Shown here: positions 1 through 7,722 of the stretch, in pieces
Position numbering within the stretch: position 1 is the stretch's first letter
Layout of the letters: every line of letters begins with the position of its first letter
Assembly (NCBI GenBank): GCA_900551435.1
Contig: URVW01000069.1
Location: 1-13,028 of the forward strand
Direction of reading: 5' to 3'
DNA: 13,028 bases
From: an uncultured Faecalibacterium sp.
Lineage (GTDB): Bacteria; Bacillota; Clostridia; Oscillospirales; Ruminococcaceae
Notes under the pieces: generated by a model
Told to the model about the DNA's origin: nothing
Databases searched by the model: none
What the model saw: the letters and a program-made list of their open reading frames with translations, nothing else
Position numbers and translations under genes: made by a program

Positions 1-1752
1 GGCATCTGGGACTTTGCGCTGGGCAGCACCGACGAGGCCCAGTTCGACCCGGCCCAGCCGCTGCCGGACCCGCAGCCCATCGCCGTTCCGGCCAGCTACA
101 ACGACCAGAACGACCAGACCACCGCTCTGCGCCGCCACTACGGCTGGGCGTGGTATCAGCGGAGCATCACGCTCCCGGCGTTCTGCACCGGCCAGCGGGT
201 GGTCCTGCGGTTCGGAGCCGTCACCCACACGGCCAAGGTCTGGCTGAACGGCCAGCTCATCGCCCAGCACAAGGGCGGGTTCACCCCGTTCGAAGCCGAC
301 CTCACCGGTCAGCTCCTCCCCGGCGAGACGGCCCTTCTGACCGTCGCCTGTGACAACCGCGTGGACCACAGCACCCTGCCCGTCGGCAACGAGGCCGGCC
401 AGCTGGCGTTCTTTGGCTCTGACAACGCGGGCATCCCCAGCGTCGAAGCCGCCAAGCGGATCGCCGCACCGCAGAACCGCCCGAACTTCGACTTCTTCAA
501 TTATGCGGGCATCCACCGTCCGGTCTGGCTCTGCACCACCCCGCAGGACGATTTCATTCAAGATGTGAAGATCCTCACCAAAAACGACGGTCAGGTGACC
601 TACTCCGTCACCCATCCCGGAACGGGCAAAGTCCATGTCACCATCCTCGACGCCGACGGCCAGCCGGTGGCCGAAGCGGACGGCGGCGTGTCCTCTTTGA
701 ACATCCCGGACGTCCATCTGTGGGAGCCGCGCCCCGGCATCCCCTACCTCTACACGATGCACATCACCTGCGGCGCAGACGAATACGACCAGACCTTCGG
801 CGTGCGCAGCATCGAGGTCAAGGGCACACAGGTGCTGCTGAACGGCAAGCCGCTCTACTTCAAGGGCTTCTGCAAGCACGAGGACTTCACGGCCCACGGA
901 CGCGGACTGGACGAAGCGCTGAACGTCAAGGACATCAACCTGCTCCACTGGGCCAACGCGAATGCGGTCCGCACCAGCCACTACCCCTATGCGGAAGAGT
1001 TCTACGACCTGTGCGACCGGGAGGGCATCCTCGTCATGGACGAGACGCCCGCAGTGGGCATCGGCGGCGGCGCGGCGGTCAACCCCTACAAAACCTATCC
1101 GCTGGCCGAGCATCACCGGCAGGTCCTGATGGAAATGATCCAGCGGGACAAGAACCACCCCTGCGTCGTGCTGTGGAGCCTTGGCAACGAGCCGGACCTC
1201 GAGCACTTCCCGCAGGACGCCTACGACTACTGGCATCCCCTCTACGAGCTGGCCCATCAGCTGGACCCGCAGGACCGCCCCGTGACGCTGGTCTGCTGCC
1301 AGAACGATTACACCAAAGATCTCACCACAAAAACTATGGACATTGTCTGCATCAACCGTTATTATGGTTGGTATAACCTGTCCGGCGATCTGGACGCCGC
1401 CTGTTACGGGCTGAATCAGGAGCTGGACTTCTGGGAAGCCCAGCACAAACCCGTGATGATGAGCGAATACGGCGCGGACACCGTGGCCGGTCTGCACACC
1501 GCCGGGGCCGAGATGTTCAGTGAAGAGTTCCAAGTGGAGTTCTACCGCCGTCTGGACGCCGAGTTCGACAAGCGCCCGTGGTTCGTGGGCGAGTTCGTCT
1601 GGAACTTCGCGGATTACGACACCGTGCAGGGTCCCATGCGGGTGGACGGCAACAAAAAGGGCCTGTTCACCCGGGACCGCCGCCCCAAGCTGGCGGCCCA
1701 CTTCCTGAAAGAACGCTGGAAAAACATCCCGACGTTTGATTTCAAAGATTGA
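1..1752 (+). CDS. uidA: Beta-glucuronidase (GH2), 5'-truncated by the window edge
   Basis: The enzyme hydrolyses terminal beta-D-glucuronic acid from glucuronides or uronate-containing oligosaccharides by a retaining mechanism. The frame is open from base 1 and gives 583 residues. The first residues (GIWDF) match the GLWAF region near residue 17 of E. coli UidA as I recall it, so only about 16 residues and the start codon are missing. The jelly-roll N-domain includes DFFNYAGIHRPV, followed by an Ig-like domain and then a TIM barrel with RTSHYPYAEE. The acid/base Glu is E397 in LGNEPD (codon 1189) and the nucleophile is E489 in MSEYGADT (codon 1465). The N-K-K motif at 551-553 (codon 1651), which binds the glucuronate carboxylate, separates glucuronidases from beta-galactosidases. 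Compared with E. coli, the loop after DETPAVG (about 354-381) is some 13 residues shorter and the segment at about 130-163 is some 18 residues longer. It is the first visible gene of a + strand operon and ends 32 bp before the GH88 gene. Whether it had a signal peptide cannot be seen. Confidence 0.95.
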   Translation, partial: GIWDFALGSTDEAQFDPAQPLPDPQPIAVPASYNDQNDQTTALRRHYGWAWYQRSITLPAFCTGQRVVLRFGAVTHTAKVWLNGQLIAQHKGGFTPFEADLTGQLLPGETALLTVACDNRVDHSTLPVGNEAGQLAFFGSDNAGIPSVEAAKRIAAPQNRPNFDFFNYAGIHRPVWLCTTPQDDFIQDVKILTKNDGQVTYSVTHPGTGKVHVTILDADGQPVAEADGGVSSLNIPDVHLWEPRPGIPYLYTMHITCGADEYDQTFGVRSIEVKGTQVLLNGKPLYFKGFCKHEDFTAHGRGLDEALNVKDINLLHWANANAVRTSHYPYAEEFYDLCDREGILVMDETPAVGIGGGAAVNPYKTYPLAEHHRQVLMEMIQRDKNHPCVVLWSLGNEPDLEHFPQDAYDYWHPLYELAHQLDPQDRPVTLVCCQNDYTKDLTTKTMDIVCINRYYGWYNLSGDLDAACYGLNQELDFWEAQHKPVMMSEYGADTVAGLHTAGAEMFSEEFQVEFYRRLDAEFDKRPWFVGEFVWNFADYDTVQGPMRVDGNKKGLFTRDRRPKLAAHFLKERWKNIPTFDFKD

Positions 1753-1784
1753 CCATCCATCCCAATACCATAAAGGAGCTGCTT

Positions 1785-2945
1785 ATGAAATCGTACGATC
1801 TTCCCATCCTGACCGATGCCGAAGCAAAACAGGCATTGGCCGCCGCATGCAAGCAGGTGGAGACCAACCTGCCCCTCTACACCTACCAGTGCCAGAACCA
1901 TTCCAGCGTGAACGGCATCTATCCGGGCTGCGCCAACAACCAGTGGACCTGCGGTTTCTGGCCCGGTGAGATGTGGCTGGCCTACGAGGCCACCGGCGAC
2001 GAGAAATTCAAGACCGCCGCCCTCATTCAGGTGGACAGTTTCGCGGACCGCATCGCGCGGAAAGTGGAAGTGGACCACCACGACATGGGCTTCCTCTACA
2101 GTCCCACCTGCGTGGCCGCATGGAAGCTGGTGGGCAGCGAGAAGGGCCGCGACGCCGCTATCGCCGCCGCCGACCAGCTGCTGACCCGCTACCAGCCCAG
2201 CGGAAAGTTCCTTCAGGCGTGGGGGACCATGGACGACCCCGACAACTACCGTTATATCATCGACTGTATGCTGAACGTTCCGCTGCTCTACTGGGCCAGC
2301 GAGACGACCGGCGACGACCACTATCGTGAGATCGCCGCGGCCCACACCGCCACGACGCTGGCCAACTCTTTCCGCCCGGACGGCAGCACCTACCACACCT
2401 TCTTCATGAACCCGGACGGCACGCCCAAGGGCGGCCGCACCTGTCAGGGCTACAAGGACGACAGCTTCTGGGCGCGCGGACAGGCTTGGGGCGTCTACGG
2501 CAGCGCCATCGGCTACACCTACACCCACGACGAAAAGTTCCTCGATGTGTTCCGCAAGGCGCTGGCGTTCTACCTGTCCCGTCTGCCCGAGGACCTCGTC
2601 CCCTGCTGGGACATGATCTTCGCCCCCGAAAGCGGCGAACCGCGCGATTCCTCTTCCGCCGCTATCGTGGCCTGTGGTCTGCTGGAAGCCGCCAAGTACG
2701 TCGGCGCAGACGAGGCCGAACAGTGGCGCACGCTGGCACGGCAGATGCTGGGCAGTCTGGCCCGGAACTACACCGTGAAGCCCGGAACGCTGGGCTCCGG
2801 CCAGCTGCTCCACGGCACTTACAGCAAAAAGAGCCCCTACAACACCTGCACCCCCGAGGGCGTGGATGAATGCACGAGCTGGGGCGATTACTTCTACATG
2901 GAGGCGCTGACCCGCCTGACGAAAGATTGGGAGATGTATTGGTGA
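1785..2945 (+). CDS. Unsaturated glucuronyl hydrolase, GH88 family
   Basis: This 386-residue protein is predicted to remove 4-deoxy-4,5-unsaturated uronic acid from the non-reducing end of oligosaccharides made by polysaccharide lyases. The mechanism of the family is hydration of the double bond. Family hallmarks in order are NQWTCGFWPGEMW (51-63), DHHDMGF (97-103), IIDCMLNVPLLYW (158-170), GYKDDSFWARGQAWG (222-236), RDSSSAAI (287-294) and DECTSWGDYFYMEAL (361-375). D100 and D160 correspond to the two catalytic aspartates (D88 and D149) of Bacillus UGL. The start is ATG 1785, preceded by AAAGGAG at 1772-1778 with 6-nt spacing. An in-frame TTG at 1749 would add 12 residues but lacks that site. 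There is no signal peptide, so it acts in the cytoplasm. Its stop overlaps the start of the DUF2264 gene by one base (TGATG), which implies translational coupling. GH105 is the related alternative, but the motif set fits GH88 better. Confidence 0.93.
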   Translation: MKSYDLPILTDAEAKQALAAACKQVETNLPLYTYQCQNHSSVNGIYPGCANNQWTCGFWPGEMWLAYEATGDEKFKTAALIQVDSFADRIARKVEVDHHDMGFLYSPTCVAAWKLVGSEKGRDAAIAAADQLLTRYQPSGKFLQAWGTMDDPDNYRYIIDCMLNVPLLYWASETTGDDHYREIAAAHTATTLANSFRPDGSTYHTFFMNPDGTPKGGRTCQGYKDDSFWARGQAWGVYGSAIGYTYTHDEKFLDVFRKALAFYLSRLPEDLVPCWDMIFAPESGEPRDSSSAAIVACGLLEAAKYVGADEAEQWRTLARQMLGSLARNYTVKPGTLGSGQLLHGTYSKKSPYNTCTPEGVDECTSWGDYFYMEALTRLTKDWEMYW

Positions 2946-4633
2946 TGAAACTGCAATCGAAAGCCGATTTTACCGCATTGATGCACAGATTCCTCGACCC
3001 GCTCAAGCCGTTTTATTCTGCCGGATGCGGACGGCTGCACCTCGGCGAAACGGGCGTGACCTACGACCAGAACGCCATCGAGCTGGAAGCCTTCAGCCGC
3101 CCGCTCTGGGCGCTGGTCCCCTTCTGGGTGGGCGGCGGCTCGGACCCGGAGTTCGAGGAAATTTACCGCAAAGGCCTTGCTTCCGGCTCGGACCCCGCCG
3201 GCCCCGAATACTGGGGGAAGTGCAAGGACTATGACCAGTGCTTCGTCGAGATGGCCGCCATCGCGTGCGGCATCCTGACCGCGCCCGAAAAGGTCTGGGA
3301 ACCGCTTTCCGACGCCGAAAAGAAAAACCTTGCCGCATGGCTCGGCCAGATCAACGAGCACACCATCCCGGACTGCAACTGGCAGTTCTTCCGCATCCTC
3401 ACCAACCTCGCCCTCAAGAGCCAGAACATGCCCTACAGCGAGGAACTGCTCGAGGACGGCCTGAAAAAGATCGACAGCTATTACAGCGGCGACGGCTGGT
3501 CCACCGACGGCGCTTCCATCCAGAAAGACTACTACATCCCGTGGGCCATCCAGTATTACGGTCTGCTCTACTCGAAGTTCGCCGCCGACACCGACCCTCA
3601 GCGTGCGGCCCTCTACCGCAGTCGCGCCGAGCTGTTCGCCCAGCAGTTCGTGTATTGGTTCGATGCCAACGGCGCGGCTCTTCCCTTTGGCCGCAGCCTG
3701 AGCTACCGCTTTGCGCAGAACTGCTTCTGGGCCGCGTGCATCTGGGCTGGGCTGGAGCCGCTGCCCCTGCCCGTCATGAAGGGCATGATCGTGCGGAACT
3801 TCCACTGGTGGCTGGACCAGAAGATGTTCGACCGCGACGGCATCCTGACCATCGGCTACTGCTATCCACAGATGTACATGGCCGAGCGCTACAACGCCCC
3901 CGGCAGCCCTTACTGGGGCATGAAGTGCTTCCTGCTGCTGGCCCTGCCCGACGACCACCCGTTCTGGTCCGCCGAAGCCGCCCCGATGCCCGCACTGGAT
4001 TCGCTCAAGCCCATGCCCTATGCCAACATGCTGGTCCAGCGCCGCGCGGGCCGGGTGACCGCCTATGCCGCCGGAGTCAACGAGGGCCACGGCCACGGCC
4101 AGTTCCCTGAAAAATACGCCAAGTTCGCCTACGACACCCGGTTCGGCTTCTGCGCTTCCCGCAGCCGCGAGGTTCTGTATCAGGCCGCACCGGACAACAT
4201 GCTGGCCTTCGTCATCGACGACAACGTGTTCGTCCGCAAGGTGAGCAAAACGTGGGAGATCCAAAAGGGCGCTGTCGTCGCACAGTGGTCGCCGTTCCCG
4301 GGCATCGAGGTCACGACCACCATCACTCCCACCGCCACCGGCCACCGCCGCCACCACGAGATCGACAGCGTTTTCGACTGCGAAGCCTACGACTGCGGCT
4401 ATGCAGTCCCGAATTTTGCACCGAATTACGCCGAATCCGTGGAAAACGATACCGCCGAAGCCCACACCGACACCCTGCGCTGTGCCGTGACCGGCAAGGG
4501 CACGCCGGTGGTCATCGGCTGCGACCCCAACACCAGCCTGTATCACACCAACGTCCATCTGCCCGCCGTGAAGTATCACATCACCAAGGGCCATACCGTC
4601 CTTGATACGGAAGTCATCGACGAAGCAAACTAA
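2945..4633 (+). CDS. DUF2264 domain protein, putative uronate-glycan enzyme
   Basis: I recognise this 562-residue protein as the DUF2264 family, and the sequence alone does not give a reaction. The first ~350 residues are helical and rich in aromatic residues, as in an (alpha/alpha)6 toroid. Conserved-looking blocks are CNWQFFRILTNLAL (144-157), GDGWSTDG (182-189), KDYYIPWAIQYYGLLYS (194-210) and SYRFAQNCFWAA (253-264). The last ~200 residues look beta-rich and begin near a striking NEGHGHGQFPEKYAKF block (379-394), an order that resembles heparinase II/III-type lyases. Placement between a GH88 gene and two GH2 genes points to work on uronate-containing oligosaccharides. I recall that DUF2264-like proteins have been linked to glycoside hydrolase activity on glucuronides (possibly CAZy GH154), but I am not certain. 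The start is ATG 2945, overlapping the upstream TGA by one base, with GGGAG at 2929-2933. Upstream in-frame GTG and TTG codons are possible but less likely. No signal peptide is seen. Confidence 0.85.
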   Translation: MKLQSKADFTALMHRFLDPLKPFYSAGCGRLHLGETGVTYDQNAIELEAFSRPLWALVPFWVGGGSDPEFEEIYRKGLASGSDPAGPEYWGKCKDYDQCFVEMAAIACGILTAPEKVWEPLSDAEKKNLAAWLGQINEHTIPDCNWQFFRILTNLALKSQNMPYSEELLEDGLKKIDSYYSGDGWSTDGASIQKDYYIPWAIQYYGLLYSKFAADTDPQRAALYRSRAELFAQQFVYWFDANGAALPFGRSLSYRFAQNCFWAACIWAGLEPLPLPVMKGMIVRNFHWWLDQKMFDRDGILTIGYCYPQMYMAERYNAPGSPYWGMKCFLLLALPDDHPFWSAEAAPMPALDSLKPMPYANMLVQRRAGRVTAYAAGVNEGHGHGQFPEKYAKFAYDTRFGFCASRSREVLYQAAPDNMLAFVIDDNVFVRKVSKTWEIQKGAVVAQWSPFPGIEVTTTITPTATGHRRHHEIDSVFDCEAYDCGYAVPNFAPNYAESVENDTAEAHTDTLRCAVTGKGTPVVIGCDPNTSLYHTNVHLPAVKYHITKGHTVLDTEVIDEAN

Positions 4634-4646
4634 CGAGGTATCTGCT

Positions 4647-7600
4647 ATGCCTTTGCTTGAACCAATGACCCCCGCTCTGCTGGCGGACCCGGAAATCTTC
4701 CAGCAGAACCGTCTGCCTGCCCACGCCCATTTTGCCGACCAGACCAGCCCGGAAATGCCGCTGACGGTCTCGCTGGATGGCGAGTGGGATTTCCGCTATG
4801 CCGAAAACCTGACTGCGCCGTTCTCGGCGTGGGACACGCTGACCGTCCCGGGCCTTATCCAGATCCAGAGCCTGAAAAAGCCCGGTCACCCCTACGGAAC
4901 GCCCCACTACGTCAACACCCAATATCCATGGGACGGCCATGAAAAGCTGCATCCGGGCCAGATTCCGCAGGACTACAACCCCATCGGCGAGTACCGCCGC
5001 ACCTTTGCCCTGCCCGAACAATGGGCCAGCTGCTATCTCCGCCTGAACGGCGCTGACAGTGCGGCCGCTGTCTGGTGCAATGGGGTCTACATCGGTTACA
5101 CCGAGGACACCTTCACTCCAGCGGAATTCGACATGACCGAGGCGGTCCGCCCGGGCGAAAATGAGCTGACGATTCAGGTGTATCGTTTCTCTTCCGGCAG
5201 CTGGCTGGAAGATCAGGATTTCTGGCGGATGAGCGGCCTGTTCCGGTCGGTGGAGCTGTTCACCAAACCCGAACTGCACCTCGAAGATTTGCTTGTGAAG
5301 CAGGAGTTTGCCGACGACTTTTCCCATGTGAACGTCACCTTTGACTGCAAGGTCAGCGGCACAGGAAATATTTCGGTCGTGTTCAACGGGCAGACACAGA
5401 CCGCCGAGGTAGGCGAACCTGCCGAGTACGACAGCGGCGTGGTGTTCGGCAAGGGCGAGGCCGACCCCGACGTGGAACCGGATGTGCAGGACGTTTCTTT
5501 CACGTTTGCCGTGGAGCATCCTGCCCTGTGGAGCGCCGAACAGCCGAATCTGTATTACGCCGAAATCGCCCTGCTAAAAGATAACGCTCTGGTGGAGCGC
5601 ACCGGCTTGAAAGTGGGGCTTCGCAAATTTGAGCTGAAGAATAAGCAGATGCTTTTGAACGGCAAGCGCATCGTGTTCAAGGGCGTCAACCGCCACGAGT
5701 GGAGCTGCAAGACCGGCCGCACCGTCTCCCACGAAGAGATGCTCTGGGATGTACGGAACCTCAAGGCCCACAACGTCAACGCCGTGCGTACCAGCCACTA
5801 TCCCAACGACCCGTATTTCCTCTCGCTCTGTGATGAATACGGCCTGTATGTCATCGGCGAGACCAACCTTGAAACCCACGGAACATGGCAGAAACTCGGG
5901 GCCGACGGCTCGGACGAATGGACCCTGCCCGGAAGTCGTCCCGAATGGCGCGAAAACGTGCTCGCCCGCGCAAAAGCCATGCTGGAACGCGATAAAAACC
6001 ATCCTTCCATCCTGATCTGGTCCTGCGGAAACGAGAGTCACGGCGGCAAAACGCTCTGGGAAATGAGCGAGTATTTCCGCCGCACCGATCCCAGCCGTTT
6101 GGTGCACTACGAGGGCATTTTCTGGGACCGCAGTTTCCCCGCCACCTCGGACATGGAGAGCCAGATGTACACCCCCGTGGAGGGCATCAAAGCCTTCCTC
6201 AAAGAGCACCCGGAAAAGCCCTTCATCATGTGCGAATACAGCCACGCGATGGGCACTTCCAACGGCGGCATCACTGACTACACCACCTATGCCTACGAAG
6301 AGCCGCTGTATCAGGGCGGCTTCATCTGGGAGTACATCGACCACGGCATCGAAGTTCCCGGCCCGGACGGCAAGCCCAGCTTTGCCTACGGCGGCGACTT
6401 CGGCGACCGCCCCACTGACCGCGAATTCTGCATCGACGGCCTTGTGCTGCCGGACCGCCGCAACACCCCCAAGATGGACGCCGTGAAGGCGGCCTATGCG
6501 CCGTTCCAGATCCATTGCACCGAGACCGAAGCCATTGTGGAAAACCAAACCCTGTTCACCGACCTGAGCTTCTACACTTTGGTCTTTACCTCGGCGGTCA
6601 ACGGGCAGGAACAGCGCCGTGCCGAGCTGACAGCCGTCTGCGCCCCCGGCGAAACGGTCCGCATCCCGTATCCGTTCCCCCTGCCGGACTGCGGCCTTGC
6701 CAGCATGACGCTTTCCGTGCTCCAGCGCAACCCGCTGCCCGGTCTCGCGCCCGATTCCGAGGTCGCCTTTGGTCAGATCTGGAAGCAGCGCCCCCAAGCG
6801 CGTTTGACCCAGCCCGCCCCGCAGCTGGTGGAAATGGATTACAACATCGGCGTGAAGGGCGAAGGCTTCGAGTACATCTTCGGACGCGGAAAAGGCTTGG
6901 TCTCCGCGCGGTACAACGGCGTGCAGCTGCTGGATGACACGGTACGCCCCAACTTCTGGCGCGCGCCCACCAACAACGACGACGGCTGTGCCGAACCGTT
7001 CGAATTTGCCTTCTGGAAAACCGCCGGACTCTACGCCCGGTGCGACAACCTGACCGCCGAAGCTAGCGCAGAGTTTGTCACCGTTCATACGGTGTATACC
7101 CTGCCGGACGGCCAGCTTCTGCCCATGGAATTTGTCATCGATGGCGCGGGCCGCTGTGACGTCACTCTGACGTGGCAGGGCCAGACCGCCGAAGTGCCCG
7201 AGTTCGGGCTGCTCTTCCCGCTCCGTTCCGGTCTGAAGGAAGTCTCCTACCTCGGCCTTGGCCCCCGCGAGACGGTCACGGACCGCACGGCGGGCGGAAA
7301 AATGGGCTGCTGGACCTACAGCGTCCGCGACGATTTCGCCCAGAACAGCCCGGTCTATCCGCAGGAATGCGGAAGCCGCACCAGCGTGTACTGCGCCGAA
7401 CTTTCGGGCAGTCTCCCGGGCATCCGCTTTGCCAGCGCGGACGGCATGACCTTCTCGGCCCTGCCCTACACCCCGCACGAGCTGGAAAACGCCCGCCATC
7501 TCTACGAGCTGCCCCGCGATGACTCCAAAACTGTCGTGCGCTGTGCGGCGTTCCAGCGCGGCGTTGGCGGCGACAACAGCTGGGGCGCAAAGCCGCACGA

Positions 7601-7661
7601 GAACGCCTGTCCCGTCGTGACCGCCGGGATGCAGTTCCGCTTCTCGTTCCAGCCCATCTAA
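4647..7661 (+). CDS. lacZ: Beta-galactosidase, LacZ-type GH2
   Basis: This is a full-length (1004-residue) LacZ-like enzyme that hydrolyses terminal beta-D-galactosides. Domain order is the N-terminal NRLPAHAHF motif (about 21-29), a jelly-roll sugar-binding domain with LEDQDFWRMSGLFR (D191 equals E. coli D201), an Ig-like domain to about 330, a TIM barrel, and a C-terminal beta-galactosidase small chain domain (RPNFWRAPTNND). Active-site residues are all present: H350 (NRHEW), H384 (SHYPND), the Mg site E409/H411 (ETHG) with E463, acid/base E463 (GNES), Y488 (HYEG), nucleophile E530 (CEYSHAMG), and W979 (GGDNSWG) corresponding to E. coli W999. The N-K-K glucuronate motif seen in the first gene is absent. 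The start is ATG 4647, 13 nt after the DUF2264 stop, with GAGG at 4635-4638 and 8-nt spacing. It has no signal peptide. It is the last gene of the operon and is followed 15 nt later by a strong terminator. Substrate could be a galactose-containing glycan fragment rather than lactose. Confidence 0.94.
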   Translation: MPLLEPMTPALLADPEIFQQNRLPAHAHFADQTSPEMPLTVSLDGEWDFRYAENLTAPFSAWDTLTVPGLIQIQSLKKPGHPYGTPHYVNTQYPWDGHEKLHPGQIPQDYNPIGEYRRTFALPEQWASCYLRLNGADSAAAVWCNGVYIGYTEDTFTPAEFDMTEAVRPGENELTIQVYRFSSGSWLEDQDFWRMSGLFRSVELFTKPELHLEDLLVKQEFADDFSHVNVTFDCKVSGTGNISVVFNGQTQTAEVGEPAEYDSGVVFGKGEADPDVEPDVQDVSFTFAVEHPALWSAEQPNLYYAEIALLKDNALVERTGLKVGLRKFELKNKQMLLNGKRIVFKGVNRHEWSCKTGRTVSHEEMLWDVRNLKAHNVNAVRTSHYPNDPYFLSLCDEYGLYVIGETNLETHGTWQKLGADGSDEWTLPGSRPEWRENVLARAKAMLERDKNHPSILIWSCGNESHGGKTLWEMSEYFRRTDPSRLVHYEGIFWDRSFPATSDMESQMYTPVEGIKAFLKEHPEKPFIMCEYSHAMGTSNGGITDYTTYAYEEPLYQGGFIWEYIDHGIEVPGPDGKPSFAYGGDFGDRPTDREFCIDGLVLPDRRNTPKMDAVKAAYAPFQIHCTETEAIVENQTLFTDLSFYTLVFTSAVNGQEQRRAELTAVCAPGETVRIPYPFPLPDCGLASMTLSVLQRNPLPGLAPDSEVAFGQIWKQRPQARLTQPAPQLVEMDYNIGVKGEGFEYIFGRGKGLVSARYNGVQLLDDTVRPNFWRAPTNNDDGCAEPFEFAFWKTAGLYARCDNLTAEASAEFVTVHTVYTLPDGQLLPMEFVIDGAGRCDVTLTWQGQTAEVPEFGLLFPLRSGLKEVSYLGLGPRETVTDRTAGGKMGCWTYSVRDDFAQNSPVYPQECGSRTSVYCAELSGSLPGIRFASADGMTFSALPYTPHELENARHLYELPRDDSKTVVRCAAFQRGVGGDNSWGAKPHENACPVVTAGMQFRFSFQPI

Positions 7662-7676
7662 CGGTTTCTAAATAGC

Positions 7677-7718
7677 AAACCGTCCCCGGTCCTTCCAACG
7701 AAGAACCGGGGACGGTTT
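7677..7718. terminator. Bidirectional intrinsic terminator between convergent operons
   Basis: A perfect 14-bp inverted repeat (7677-7690 with 7705-7718) is extended after one mismatch by a 4-bp inner stem (7692-7695 with 7700-7703) closed by a CAAC loop. On the plus strand the arm runs into a T-rich TTTTGTTTTA tract, ending the glycosidase operon. On the minus strand the arm ends in TTT followed by GCTATTT, ending the response regulator/kinase operon. The T tract reaches the kinase stop codon at 7723-7725, so the two operons share this element with almost no spacer. Confidence 0.92.
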
Positions 7719-7722
7719 TGTT

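Noticed and set aside
1749..1784. TTG start giving a 12-residue longer GH88 protein
   Set aside because: ATG 1785 has an AAAGGAG site at ideal spacing, and the extra residues would overlap the glucuronidase stop without a binding site of their own.
2894..4594. 566-codon open frame antisense to the DUF2264 gene
   Set aside because: Val/Gly/Ala-rich, low-complexity translation without any domain; long antisense frames are expected opposite GC-rich genes. The plus-strand protein has clear family blocks.
5574..7598. 674-codon open frame antisense to lacZ, and a similar 399-codon one opposite the GH88 gene
   Set aside because: Same codon-bias shadow: composition skewed to Gly/Ala/Val/Arg, no motifs, and they oppose genes with complete active sites.
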